Part shown: piece by piece, positions 28,109-37,336 of the stretch
Numbering within the stretch: the stretch's first letter is position 1
How the letters are laid out: the number at the start of each line of letters is the position of its first letter
Assembly (NCBI RefSeq): GCF_002831665.1
Contig: NZ_CP025118.1
Location: forward strand, 930,001 to 994,000
Source: Lacinutrix sp. Bg11-31
GTDB lineage: Bacteria; Bacteroidota; Bacteroidia; Flavobacteriales; Flavobacteriaceae
Reading direction: 5' to 3'
DNA: 64,000 nucleotides
Notes under the pieces: generated by a model
Seen by the model: the letters and a program-made list of their open reading frames with translations, nothing else
Database searches by the model: none
What the model was told of the DNA's origin: nothing
Made by a program: the position numbers and the translations under genes

Positions 28109-30670
28109 ATGAGTACAACAAATACACAACGCGAATTGATTGATTATTTATGGGAATGGGCTGAATCTAAAGGTTATTGGGCAAAACTTTTGGTTCAAAA
28201 AATTTCAACATCCCAATCATCATTATCTCAGACTGAAAAAGAAAATGTTTTTAATTATTATATACAAGAAATTGGATTTGAACTGAAACCACCATTACCT
28301 ATTTTAGAAATACTTAAGCCATCATTTATTCCAATAGCTAAAGAAGTTTCTCTTACTAAATTATCAGAAATTAAAGGTGTAAATCGTTTAGCTGAAGACC
28401 AAGAAATGGTATTTAGTCCTAATATTACTGTTGTGTATGGAAATAATGGAGTCGGAAAGACAGGTTACAGTCGTGTTTTGAAAGCTCAAGGTTATAGTTT
28501 TGATAATAACATTAACATTCTTTCTAATGTCCATAATAAAGAAACTAGTCAAAGTGCAAAAATTGATTTTATATCTGATGGAAACTCATCGTCTATTAAT
28601 TGGCAAGGAACAAATCTACAATCAGATTTAAATACAGTTTCAGTTTTTAACAGTGATTGTGTAAATATTTCACTTTCTAATACTAGAGAATTACTTGTTA
28701 CACCAAAAGGGTTTTATCTTTTTTCGCTTATAAAAAATGAACTAGTAGCCTTAAATTCTATGCATGCTCAACAACTATCAAGGTATCCAATAACTCTAGA
28801 ATGGAAAGCACAGCTTAAAGAAGGAACTCAACAAAAAAAATATTTAGATTCATTAACTCACGATTCTGACAAAAAGAAATTTGAAGAAATTTCAATTTTC
28901 ACTCAAGAAAATTTAGCAGATTTAAAAGAGAAAGAAGACAGTCTTAAAAATTTGAATAAAAAAGCTTTAGAGGCTAACCTCAAAACGAATAATTTTATTC
29001 TTGTTGAATTAGCTAATATTATAGCATCAGTAAAGCATACACAATCGAATTTAGTTAAAACAGATTGGAATAAAATTATTGTATATAATGAAGATTTAAA
29101 AAAGTTAGCGAAAGAAACACAAAGTGGTATTGCTGGAATAGCAGAAATTTATGGGTTATCAAAATTTGATACAGAACAGTTTTCTGATTTTTTAAAATCC
29201 GCTGACGAGTACATTAAATTACTGTCAAAAGAGAATTACCCTAATAATCCAGAAGACACATGTGTTTACTGTAAACAATCCTTTTCAGATGAGGCAGCAA
29301 GAAAGCTAGTTGATAATTATTCTAAAATACTAAATGATACTAAACAGGCTGAAATAGTAAAAATTAATAAATTGAAAGAAGAGATTATACAATACGTAAG
29401 TTTAATTAAAGAACAAATTGAATTTCATCATCCTGTATTTGGCATTTCGGAAAGTTATAATATTATACAACCTCAAGAGATTATTGACTTTAATCGAAAA
29501 GTAAAATTATTTAAAAGCCATATAATTAATAATACTGTTGATGCTAAGCTGGATTTTGATATTAACTATGTATTATTAATTGATTTACTTGAAAAAAAAC
29601 AAACAGAATTTTCAGAATCAAAAGCTAAAACAACAAAAGCTTTAACAAATTTAGAATCAGCTGAAGCAAAACTTAAAAAAGAGATAAACGAATTAAATGA
29701 CAGGCATATCTTATCATTAAAGAAATCAGAGGTAGTTCAGTGTATTTCTAATCTTTTAGCAATAAAAACATTAAATGATAATAAGAATCAATTTAATACT
29801 TTGTCTTTAAGTGCCAAAACGACTCAAGCACGAGATGAGCTTGTTGCACAAGATTTTCAAGATAAATTTTTGGCTGAGTTAATAGGTTTTCGAAAACAAC
29901 ATTTAGGTGTTAATATTAGTTTCTTTTCACAGCAAGGCAATTCAAAAATTCGTCAAAATGTAGCTAGTCATGATATTAACATGGTCTTAAGTGAAGGAGA
30001 ACAAAAAACAATTGCGCTTTGCGAATTTTTAACAGAATTGCAACTAGATGCTACTATTGCACCAGTTGTTTTTGATGATCCAGTAAGTTCTCTTGATCAT
30101 AATATAATGCAAGATGTTGCAAAAAGATTAGTTGACTTGTCTAAAGAACGTCAAGTAGTTATTTTTACACATAATGTTATTTTTTATAATTCATTTTTTG
30201 GTTTAGAAAAACATGCACTTTATAAAGATAAAGTTGAATTTAAATTTTATAGAGTAAGTACAAATGGTTCTAATACTGGAATTTTGTCAGATGGAATTCC
30301 TATTAATAAGTTAAAAACTTACACGACTAAGCTTAACGTGATTTGTAATAATGGAACGAATGGCAGAGAGGAAAATGAAGTCGCAGCAGAAGGTTATGCT
30401 TATATTAGGTCAGGATTGGAATTATTAGTTTCTAATAATATTTTTTTAGAAATTGTTGGTAGATATAGAAATAATATAATGATGACTAAATTTCCAACTG
30501 TAAAAGGAGATATGATTGAAAAGCATAAAGCCGAAATTGATAGTATGTTTGGACGTGCAAGTGGATTTATAAGAGCACATAGTCATCCAGAGGAACATCA
30601 TTCTCCACCAACAATGGACGATTTAAAATCAGATTATGAGCGTTTTAAAGAAATACAAAAAGATTTTTAA
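28109..30670 (+). CDS. AAA_13-type ABC ATPase with coiled coil and zinc-hook-like CxxC
   Basis: The 853-residue protein has an SMC/Rad50-like layout: Walker A GNNGVGKTGYSR at about 111, a long coiled coil interrupted by C385-V-Y-C388, a signature-like LSEGEQKTIAL at 627, Walker B VVFDDPVSSLD with D656/D657, and an H-loop FTHN at H688. About 160 residues follow, ending in an IRAHSHPEEHHSPP-type tail common to AAA_13 proteins. This resembles the ATPase part of RloC and PrrC anticodon nucleases, but I found no convincing nuclease triad. The gene downstream encodes a DUF2130 putative nuclease, 11 bases on, so the pair is probably one operon. Likely a DNA- or RNA-sensing ATPase; the exact role is unknown. 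Confidence 0.8.
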   Translation: MSTTNTQRELIDYLWEWAESKGYWAKLLVQKISTSQSSLSQTEKENVFNYYIQEIGFELKPPLPILEILKPSFIPIAKEVSLTKLSEIKGVNRLAEDQEMVFSPNITVVYGNNGVGKTGYSRVLKAQGYSFDNNINILSNVHNKETSQSAKIDFISDGNSSSINWQGTNLQSDLNTVSVFNSDCVNISLSNTRELLVTPKGFYLFSLIKNELVALNSMHAQQLSRYPITLEWKAQLKEGTQQKKYLDSLTHDSDKKKFEEISIFTQENLADLKEKEDSLKNLNKKALEANLKTNNFILVELANIIASVKHTQSNLVKTDWNKIIVYNEDLKKLAKETQSGIAGIAEIYGLSKFDTEQFSDFLKSADEYIKLLSKENYPNNPEDTCVYCKQSFSDEAARKLVDNYSKILNDTKQAEIVKINKLKEEIIQYVSLIKEQIEFHHPVFGISESYNIIQPQEIIDFNRKVKLFKSHIINNTVDAKLDFDINYVLLIDLLEKKQTEFSESKAKTTKALTNLESAEAKLKKEINELNDRHILSLKKSEVVQCISNLLAIKTLNDNKNQFNTLSLSAKTTQARDELVAQDFQDKFLAELIGFRKQHLGVNISFFSQQGNSKIRQNVASHDINMVLSEGEQKTIALCEFLTELQLDATIAPVVFDDPVSSLDHNIMQDVAKRLVDLSKERQVVIFTHNVIFYNSFFGLEKHALYKDKVEFKFYRVSTNGSNTGILSDGIPINKLKTYTTKLNVICNNGTNGREENEVAAEGYAYIRSGLELLVSNNIFLEIVGRYRNNIMMTKFPTVKGDMIEKHKAEIDSMFGRASGFIRAHSHPEEHHSPPTMDDLKSDYERFKEIQKDF

Positions 30671-30681
30671 AGAAATTGATA

Positions 30682-31935
30682 ATGAAAAACGAAAACCAAA
30701 TAAAATGCCCAAACTGTGGAACATCAATTGATGTTCAAGACATCTTATCGCATCAACTTGAAGAAGAAATAAAGCAAAAATATCAATCTCAAATTGCGCA
30801 AGAAAAGAAGAAGTACGAGGCTGAACAAGAAAAATTAAAACAAGAAAAACTTGATTTCGAGCAAAAGAAAAAGAAAGAAAACGAGTTATTTCAAGAACGT
30901 TTAGAAAATCAACTTAAAGAAGATAAAAAAGAAATAGAAGCGAAGCTAAAGCTTAAATTAAAAGAAGAACAGTCTGAACAATTTGAAGCTTTACAAAAAG
31001 AGTTGAATGAAAAGTCTGAGCAAGTAAAAGAGCTAAACAAATCTAAAGCAGAAATAGAAAAACTTAAAAGAGAAAAAGACGAATTAAAAGGTTTAGCAGA
31101 GGCTGAAGCACAGAAAAAACTTAATGAGATTTTAATTTCTGAAAAGGAAAAAATCAAGAAATCTGAAGAAGACAAAAACGAATTGCGTTTTAAAGAAATG
31201 CAAAAGCAATTAGAAGACCAGAAAAAGCTTACTGAAGAGATGAAACGTAAGCAAGAGCAAGGTTCTATGCAATTACAAGGAGAAGTTCAAGAATTAGCAA
31301 TAGAAGAATGGTTGGCTTCAAAGTTTCCTTTAGATACTATTCAAGAAATTAAAAAAGGAGCTAGAGGTGGAGATTGTATTCAAATTGTACATTCTAGAAC
31401 AGAGCAAAATTGTGGTACTATCTATTATGAAAGTAAAAGGACAAAGGATTTTCAACCAAGTTGGATTGAAAAGTTTAAAGCAGATATTAGAGATAAAGGT
31501 GCAAATATAGGTGTGTTAGTAACCGAAGTTATGCCTTCTGATATGGACAGAATGGGTTTAAAAGATGGCATCTGGATTTGTAATTACGAAGAGTTTAAAG
31601 GATTGTGTTCTGTTTTAAGAGAAGGAATTCTACAAGTAAATAATGCAATAATAACGCAAGAAAATAAAGGAGATAAAATGGATTTGCTTTATGATTACCT
31701 TACTAGTAATACATTTAGAATGCAAATAGAAGCTATTGTTGAAGGTTTTACACAAATGAAATCTGATTTAGAAAGTGAAAAGCGTTCCATGCAACGTATT
31801 TGGAAACAAAGAGAAAAGCAAATAGATAAAGTAACTACCAATACTATTGATATGTATGGTTCTATAAAAGGTATTGCAGGAAACGCGATACAATCTGTAA
31901 AAGCTTTAGAATTACCTGGATTTGATGAAGATTGA
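30682..31935 (+). CDS. DUF2130 protein, putative PD-(D/E)XK nuclease
   Basis: The 417-residue protein begins at ATG 30682 (an in-frame TTG at 30676 is less likely). An N-terminal CPNCG (C9, C12) resembles half a zinc ribbon. Residues 25-205 form a highly charged coiled coil, and the DUF2130 domain follows. Within it, D231 (GGDCIQIVH) and E250-S-K252 (YYESKRTKDF) fit the D-Xn-E-X-K pattern of restriction-endonuclease folds, so a nuclease is inferred. DUF2130 proteins are widespread and uncharacterised as far as I know. The gene follows the AAA ATPase with an 11-base gap, and a terminator at 31969-32000 closes the unit. Confidence 0.8.
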   Translation: MKNENQIKCPNCGTSIDVQDILSHQLEEEIKQKYQSQIAQEKKKYEAEQEKLKQEKLDFEQKKKKENELFQERLENQLKEDKKEIEAKLKLKLKEEQSEQFEALQKELNEKSEQVKELNKSKAEIEKLKREKDELKGLAEAEAQKKLNEILISEKEKIKKSEEDKNELRFKEMQKQLEDQKKLTEEMKRKQEQGSMQLQGEVQELAIEEWLASKFPLDTIQEIKKGARGGDCIQIVHSRTEQNCGTIYYESKRTKDFQPSWIEKFKADIRDKGANIGVLVTEVMPSDMDRMGLKDGIWICNYEEFKGLCSVLREGILQVNNAIITQENKGDKMDLLYDYLTSNTFRMQIEAIVEGFTQMKSDLESEKRSMQRIWKQREKQIDKVTTNTIDMYGSIKGIAGNAIQSVKALELPGFDED

Positions 31936-31968
31936 TTTATTAAAAAACTTCAAAAAACATTTAAAACA

Positions 31969-32000
31969 AAAAAGGTTGCCCAAAACGGACAACCTTTTTT
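31969..32000. terminator. Bidirectional terminator between the DUF2130 and DJ-1 genes
   Basis: GGTTG and CAACC arms with inner GC pairs are flanked by A5 and T6 runs, giving a hairpin with T-tail on both strands. It sits between convergent genes. Confidence 0.8.
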
Positions 32001-32020
32001 AATATAAATAAAGCTTACTA

Positions 32021-32827
32021 TTATTTCAAACTTTCTAATAATTTCTCAGCAACCAACTCAGAGGAAGCTGGATTTTGACCAGTAATTAAATTACCATCTT
32101 GTATTGCGTAAGCAGCCCAATCTTCTTTTTTAGAATAGATTCCACCATTTTCGCTTAACATATCTTCTACTAAAAATGGAACAACGTCTGTTAAACCAAC
32201 AGCAGCTTCTTCGGTATTAGTAAAACCTGTTACTTTTTTTCCTTTAACTAAAGGTGTTCCATCTGCGTTTTTAACACCTTTTAAAGCAGCAGGAGCGTGG
32301 CATACAAATGCTACAGGCTTATTTTGTGTGTTAAATTTCTCTATTAAAGCAATAGAAGTTTTATCGTTTGCTAAATCCCATAAAGGACCATGACCACCTG
32401 GATAAAATACAGCATCAAAATCGTCTGCATTTATATCTGCTAATTTATTAGTATTTGCAATTTTAGCTTTTGCAGTAGCGTCTTTATTAAAACGCTCTGT
32501 AGCTTCTGTTGCAGCATCTGGAGAATCACTACTTGGATCTATTGGTGCAGCACCTCCATTTGGTGTTGCAATAGTAATGTTAGCACCTTTATCTAATAAT
32601 GTGTAATATGGGTTTGCAAATTCTTCAACCCAAAACCCTGTTTTTTTTTCTGTATCTCCTAATTTATCGTGAGAGGTTAATACAAATAATACGTTCATAG
32701 TTTTTTCTTTTTTTAATTCTGTTTTTGCTTCTAAAACGGTTTCAGAAGGTGTTTCGCTTTTTGCATCTTTACAACTAGAAGCTGTAATAATGGTAAGCGT
32801 TAATGCTAGTGTTTTTATTAAATTCAT
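32021..32827 (-). CDS. DJ-1/PfpI-family lipoprotein (Hsp31/glyoxalase III-like)
   Basis: The 268-residue protein has a lipoprotein signal ending ITASSC (C19), so it is anchored in the membrane, unusual for this family. The DJ-1/PfpI domain starts at MNVLFVLTSHDKLG (about 44) and carries the nucleophile elbow AFVCHAPAAL with C176 followed by His, typical of Hsp31-type glyoxalase III or chaperone enzymes that handle methylglyoxal. It is the last gene of the TetR-led operon, 9 bases after the Fe-alcohol dehydrogenase. Role in carbonyl detoxification is inferred from family and context. Confidence 0.85.
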   Translation of the reverse strand: MNLIKTLALTLTIITASSCKDAKSETPSETVLEAKTELKKEKTMNVLFVLTSHDKLGDTEKKTGFWVEEFANPYYTLLDKGANITIATPNGGAAPIDPSSDSPDAATEATERFNKDATAKAKIANTNKLADINADDFDAVFYPGGHGPLWDLANDKTSIALIEKFNTQNKPVAFVCHAPAALKGVKNADGTPLVKGKKVTGFTNTEEAAVGLTDVVPFLVEDMLSENGGIYSKKEDWAAYAIQDGNLITGQNPASSELVAEKLLESLK

Positions 32828-32836
32828 CTTTAAAAT

Positions 32837-33997
32837 TTAGTATGCCATTTTTACTATTTTCTCAACCTTATCTGGCGATAATGTTTTGTGTTCTCCTAAT
32901 GCTGTCCAACCACGATTTGTAAATCGTTTTGAGATTTCTTCAGCAGTACCTTCGTAATCTTTTGTGTAGTCAGACAACTTAGTATCAATACCTAATTCAT
33001 GGAAAAAGGCTGTTGTTTTCTCGATTGCAGCATAAGCTTTATCGTCTATACTACCTTCTGTAATATTCCAAACACGCTCACCATATTGTGCTAATTTTTC
33101 TTTTTTAGTTTCAAAATTAAACTTGTAATGGCTTGGTGCAATTACTGCTAATGTTCGTGCATGATCGATACCAAATAAAGCAGTTAACTCATGACCAATA
33201 GCATGTACAGCCCAATCTGTAGGGACTCCTTTTTGTATTAATCCGTTTAAAGCCATGGTACAACTCCACATAAAGTTAGAAGCTGCTTTATAGTCTGTTG
33301 GATCTTTAATTACTTTTGGTGCAACTTCTATTAAAGTTTGTAAAATACTCTCTGCAAAACGGTCTTGTAATAATGCTCCAATTGGATACGTCATGTATTG
33401 TTCTAAAACGTGTGTAAAAGCATCTGTAATACCGTTTGCTAATTGACGTTCTGGAATAGAGGTAATTACTTGAGGATCTAATATTGAAAACTCAGGAAAT
33501 AAACCAGGTCCACCCATTGCAAGCTTTTCTTTAGTTTCTGCTCTTGTAATTACTGCTCCAGAATTCATTTCAGATCCTGTTGCTGGTAATGTTAAAACCG
33601 TTCCAAAAGGCATACCAACTTCTGTTCTAATGTTTTTGGTTAAAATATCCCAAGGTGTATCTCCATCGTAAACAGCAGCAGCAGATAAAAATTTAGTGCC
33701 ATCAATTACAGAACCTCCACCAACGGCTAATAAATAGGTGATGTTTTGGTCTTTAATTACTTTTAAAGCTTCCATTAATACCGAGTATTCTGGATTTGCA
33801 GGAATACCTCCAAACTCTACAACATCTACTTTAGCTAAAGCTGTTTTTACTTGGTCGTAAATTCCGTTTTTCTTGATGCTTCCACCACCATAAAGCAATA
33901 ATACTTTAGCGTCGTTAGGAATTTCGTTTTCTAATTTCTCTATTGTGTCCTTTCCAAAAATAATTTTGGTTGGGTTTTTAAATTCAAAATTGTTCAT
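32837..33997 (-). CDS. Iron-containing alcohol dehydrogenase (YqhD/butanol dehydrogenase type)
   Basis: The 386-residue protein is a group III Fe-dependent alcohol dehydrogenase. The N-terminal FKNPTKIIFGKDTI, the nucleotide-binding GGGSVIDGTK and the metal-binding segments NGITDAFTHV and HAIGHELTALFGIDHA (Asp and three His) are intact. Related YqhD/BDH enzymes use NADPH to reduce short-chain and toxic aldehydes in the cytoplasm. The length is normal. It lies between the MDR reductase (19 bases upstream) and the DJ-1 gene, so aldehyde disposal under TetR control is likely. Confidence 0.92.
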   Translation of the reverse strand: MNNFEFKNPTKIIFGKDTIEKLENEIPNDAKVLLLYGGGSIKKNGIYDQVKTALAKVDVVEFGGIPANPEYSVLMEALKVIKDQNITYLLAVGGGSVIDGTKFLSAAAVYDGDTPWDILTKNIRTEVGMPFGTVLTLPATGSEMNSGAVITRAETKEKLAMGGPGLFPEFSILDPQVITSIPERQLANGITDAFTHVLEQYMTYPIGALLQDRFAESILQTLIEVAPKVIKDPTDYKAASNFMWSCTMALNGLIQKGVPTDWAVHAIGHELTALFGIDHARTLAVIAPSHYKFNFETKKEKLAQYGERVWNITEGSIDDKAYAAIEKTTAFFHELGIDTKLSDYTKDYEGTAEEISKRFTNRGWTALGEHKTLSPDKVEKIVKMAY

Positions 33998-34016
33998 CTT
34001 CTTTTTCTTTTTTAAT

Positions 34017-35015
34017 TTATATTTTAACTATCATTTTACCTTTGTTTTTACCTTCAAATAAATCGATAAAAGCAGTTGGTATATTATCAAAACCATTTAC
34101 AACAGTTTCTGTGTATGTTAATTTCTCTTCGGCTAACCAAGTAGATATCTGTTTCATGGCTTCTGGAAATTTTTCGGCATAATTAGAGACAATAAACCCT
34201 TGCATTAAGGCACTGTTTTTTACTAAAAACGGTTGTACACTTATACTTTTTGGTAATTCGGTATTATTATAAACAGAGATAGCTCCACAAATAATAAGTC
34301 TTGCAAATCTGTTAATGTTAAATAATACAGCATCAGATATTGGTCCTCCAACATTATCGAAATAAATGTCTACACCATTAGGAGCAGCTTTTTTAATGTC
34401 TGCAGTAATGTTTTTACTTGTGTTGTAATTAATACCAGCATCAAAACCAAACTTAGTTTTAAGCATCTCTATCTTTTCGTCTGTACCAGCAATTCCAATA
34501 ACGGTAAGTCCAAGAATTTTTGCTATTTGTCCAACAACACTTCCTACAGCTCCTGCAGCTCCAGAAACAACAATGGTTTCTCCAGCTTTAGGTTTACCAA
34601 TTTCGTTAAGGCCTAAATATGCTGTTAAACCTGTCATTCCTAAAATCCCTAAATAGGTACTTAAAGGCGCTTTTGTACCATCTATTTTTAAAAGTCCTTC
34701 ACCATTAGAAACTTGTTGTGTTTGCCAGTTTAGCATACCAGAAACAAAATCGCCTTGGTTAAAGTTGTTGTTTTTAGATGCGATTACTTTAGCAATAACA
34801 CCAGATTGTACAGGTTTGTTTAATTCAAAAGAAGGAATGTACGATTTCGCATCACTCATTCTTCCTCTTAAATAAGGATCTACAGATACATAAGCAGCTT
34901 CTAAAAGAATTTCGCCTTCATTAATAGTTAGCTGCTTGTCCTCAGTAACAAATTCAAAATTTGAAACTGTAGGTTTCCCTTCTGGTCTATTGTTTAATAC
35001 TATGGTTTTAATCAT
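34017..35015 (-). CDS. Zinc-independent MDR oxidoreductase (CurA/LTB4DH-like)
   Basis: This 332-residue medium-chain reductase lacks the zinc ligands of alcohol dehydrogenases. VDPYLRGRM near 48 and the cofactor motif SGAAGAVGSVVGQIAK, followed by GVDIYFDNVGG, identify the group of NADPH-dependent 2-alkenal, curcumin and leukotriene B4 reductases. These saturate the double bond of alpha,beta-unsaturated carbonyls in the cytoplasm. It is part of the TetR-led operon, 13 bases after the nitroreductase. Confidence 0.9.
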   Translation of the reverse strand: MIKTIVLNNRPEGKPTVSNFEFVTEDKQLTINEGEILLEAAYVSVDPYLRGRMSDAKSYIPSFELNKPVQSGVIAKVIASKNNNFNQGDFVSGMLNWQTQQVSNGEGLLKIDGTKAPLSTYLGILGMTGLTAYLGLNEIGKPKAGETIVVSGAAGAVGSVVGQIAKILGLTVIGIAGTDEKIEMLKTKFGFDAGINYNTSKNITADIKKAAPNGVDIYFDNVGGPISDAVLFNINRFARLIICGAISVYNNTELPKSISVQPFLVKNSALMQGFIVSNYAEKFPEAMKQISTWLAEEKLTYTETVVNGFDNIPTAFIDLFEGKNKGKMIVKI

Positions 35016-35028
35016 AATTGTTTTTTTT

Positions 35029-35661
35029 TTAGTCTATAACAGTTACTAACTCTTCCATAGGTTTTCTAACCTTTACAAGGTTTACTAACCAATCTGCATC
35101 TTCTTTTCTGTAACCAATTGGTAATAATACAGCACTACGTAAACCTTTTTCGCGTAAGCCTAGTATTTTGTCTACAGCAGCAGGATCAAAACCTTCTAAA
35201 GGTGTTGCGTCTACACCTTCGAAAGCAGCAGCAGTAACCGCATTTGCAAAAGCAATGTATGCTTGTTTTGCAGCATGATTAAAGTTTTCTTCAGCGTCTT
35301 TTTGAGGATAAGAACTTAATAACATCTGACGGTAATTTTCCCATCCTTCGTTTTCAAACCCACGAATTTCGTTTGTTAAATCGAACATGTGGTTAATACG
35401 CTCTGCAGTATAAGTATCCCAAGCAGCAAAAACGAGTAGGTGAGAGCAGTCTGTAATTACAGATTGGTTCCATGCTACTGGTCTTATTTTTTCTTTAAGG
35501 TCTTGATTTTTAATTACAAAAATCTCAAAAGGCTGTAATCCACTTGATGTTGGTGATAAACGAGCAGCTTCTAAAATACGTTCTATTTTATCTTCGGCAA
35601 CTTTTTTGCCATTCATTGCTTTTGCTGCGTATCTCCACTTTAATTTATCTAATAATTCCAT
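35029..35661 (-). CDS. NAD(P)H-dependent nitroreductase (NfsB-like)
   Basis: The 210-residue flavin enzyme shows KWRYAAKAMNGKKV at the N-terminus, RLSPTSSGLQPFEIFVIKN in the FMN-binding loop, and GVDATPLEGFDP with LLPIGYRKE at the C-terminal end, all classical for NfsB-type nitro/quinone reductases. The start at 35661 lies 8 bases after the stop of the frameshifted upstream gene. It belongs to the TetR-led operon with other reductases, consistent with quinone or nitro-compound stress. Confidence 0.9.
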   Translation of the reverse strand: MELLDKLKWRYAAKAMNGKKVAEDKIERILEAARLSPTSSGLQPFEIFVIKNQDLKEKIRPVAWNQSVITDCSHLLVFAAWDTYTAERINHMFDLTNEIRGFENEGWENYRQMLLSSYPQKDAEENFNHAAKQAYIAFANAVTAAAFEGVDATPLEGFDPAAVDKILGLREKGLRSAVLLPIGYRKEDADWLVNLVKVRKPMEELVTVID

Positions 35662-35669
35662 ATGTTTTT

Positions 35670-36334
35670 TTAATTGTTTTTAGTAATCCTTTTTATATCG
35701 TTTGAAGAAATAATAACTTCGGCATGACTTGTACTATTTGCTAAATTTATCATGGTTTGTGCAATATCTTCTGGTTCTGTTATTTTGTATTGTTTTAGTT
35801 TTCCAACAAATAGAGGTTGAATAACCTTAAATACTGCTAATCCTATTTTTTCTAATGTGCGCGTTTCTTCACGGTTTCCTCCAATTAGCGATGGTCTTAA
35901 AACAAAGGCTTTTTTAATGTCTTGTTTTAATATATCATTTCCATTTCGCCTTTAGTTTTATTATAAAACACACTGCTTTTTGCGTTGGCTCCTAATGCTG
36001 AAATAACCAAAAATGTGTTAATGTTATTTTCTTTTGAAAGCCTAGCAGCAGCAACAGGAATGCCATAGTCTATTTGTTTATAAACCGTTTTGTCTGGTGT
36101 CTTTTTAGCAGTGGTGCCAATACAGCAATACACTTCGTGAGCTGTAAAATCTGTTTTAAATTGTTCTAGGTCTAAAAGGTTACCTATAAATTGTGTTACT
36201 TTATTAGATTGAACTTCAATTTTAGAACGTGAAAATAATTTGATGCTTTCATATCTATTGTCTTCAATTAATTTTTGAAGTAAAAGATTACCTGTTAAGC
36301 CAGATGCACCTAATATAATTGCTGTTTTTTTCAT
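35670..36334 (-). pseudogene. NAD(P)H-binding Rossmann protein with a 1-base frameshift
   Basis: The first 135 codons (36334-35927) encode an atypical short-chain/NAD(P)H-binding protein: AIILGASGLTGNLLLQKL, then VYCCIGTTAKKTP and FLVISALGANAKSSVFYNKTKGEME. They hit a stop at once after that motif. The rest continues in another frame as DILKQDIKKAFVLRPSLIGG and runs to TAA at 35672-35670. Adding one A to the short A-run at 35938-35940 restores a single 221-residue protein that ends 8 bases before the nitroreductase. Either the gene is disrupted, or the base is a sequencing error, or slippage occurs at the run. It is second in the TetR operon. Confidence 0.85.
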
Positions 36335-36335
36335 A

Positions 36336-36920
36336 TTAATTACAAACTTTTATACTGCTCCAAGCAGATTGATAGGCTTCTTCTAAATGTGTTTTATCTA
36401 ATTGAAATGCACCTCGTTTTTGAGTCATCATTAAAAAAGATAACGGATTTATAGAATAGGCATATAATAGATAGTCTGATAGTGGTTTAATAATACCTTC
36501 TTTTTTACCACGAGCCCAGAGGTCGAGTAGTGGTTGTAAGTGTTTAATACCTTCTTGTCTACTATGTTCATCTATCATTGGTGTGTTATCACACTGTGCT
36601 AAAAACATTGCGTTTTCACACTCTTTTAGTTTAAAGTCTGCAATACGTTTCCATATTAACTCAAAACCAGCCTCAACAGGTATCGTTTTATCAAAATCTG
36701 CGAAAGCATAATTGGTGTATTCTGCTTTTACATCTATGTATGTTTGATTAACTAAATCTTGTTTGTTTTCAAAATATAAGTAAATAGTAGCAGGCGAAAC
36801 GTTTGCCATTTTAGCAATTTTACTCATTGGTGTAGCATGGAAACCATTATTGTTTACCAATTCTATAGTTGCTTTTATTAGTGCATTTCGTTTGTCTATG
36901 CTTTTTTGAAGTTTAGCCAT
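36336..36920 (-). CDS. TetR/AcrR-family repressor
   Basis: The 194-residue regulator has an N-terminal TetR helix-turn-helix (residues about 10-55: ALIKATIELVNNNGFHATPM, then NVSPATIYLYFENKQDLV) and a ligand domain with no specific match. It heads a six-gene operon of reductases (36920 down to 32021) and overlaps closely with the next gene (stop at 36336, next start at 36334). The perfect palindrome at 36954-36967 upstream is the likely operator, so autorepression and induction by a carbonyl or quinone ligand are expected. Confidence 0.9.
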   Translation of the reverse strand: MAKLQKSIDKRNALIKATIELVNNNGFHATPMSKIAKMANVSPATIYLYFENKQDLVNQTYIDVKAEYTNYAFADFDKTIPVEAGFELIWKRIADFKLKECENAMFLAQCDNTPMIDEHSRQEGIKHLQPLLDLWARGKKEGIIKPLSDYLLYAYSINPLSFLMMTQKRGAFQLDKTHLEEAYQSAWSSIKVCN

Positions 36921-36939
36921 TTTGTTTTTTATTCTAATA

Positions 36940-36947
36940 CAAAGATA
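36940..36947 (-). promoter_or_regulatory. -7 element of the tetR operon
   Basis: TATCTTTG on the minus strand matches TAnnTTTG and lies 20 bases upstream of the ATG. No TTG at the usual distance was found; the operator palindrome occupies the spacer. Confidence 0.5.
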
Positions 36948-36953
36948 TACAAA

Positions 36954-36967
36954 AATGAACGTTCATT
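36954..36967. promoter_or_regulatory. TetR operator palindrome
   Basis: AATGAACGTTCATT is a perfect 14-bp palindrome of the type bound by many TetR-family dimers. It lies just upstream of the -7 element at 36940-36947, where a bound repressor would block the polymerase. Confidence 0.75.
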
Positions 36968-37336
36968 CTTTTTTTTAACAAAAGTTTAATTTTATAAAAA
37001 CTAGGCTAGTTTAAAAGTACTGTATAGTATTATGTAATAATAGTTTATAAAAATTATTAATACATGAATTTAAACACTTATCTAAGTGATAAAAAAACTC
37101 TTAATTTAAAGCGTTTTAATGATTATAAGCTTCGATTACTGCAGAATTAATAAGTTATTAAGTTTCATTTTGAATTTTTAATAAAACAGTGAATTTATGT
37201 TTTTTTGGATGTAAGAAATTAACCAAAATATAAGTCAATTCTTACTAATATATGTTGTTATTTCGCAAACCTTTTTAAGGAAATAAACGAATAGATTAAT
37301 AAAAAGGAAGAAAATATTTAATACAATTATAAGTTT
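36968..37336. other. AT-rich intergenic region upstream of the OmpA gene
   Basis: No coding frame or T-tract hairpin was seen. A 14-bp palindrome CACTTATCTAAGTG lies at 37075-37088 and could be an operator. No convincing TAnnTTTG was found before the ompA-like gene at 37337. Confidence 0.4.

Noticed and set aside
36001..36334. A complete short NAD(P)-binding protein of 135 residues
   Set aside because: Its family continues immediately in another frame with matching motifs, so the short form is a frameshift product.
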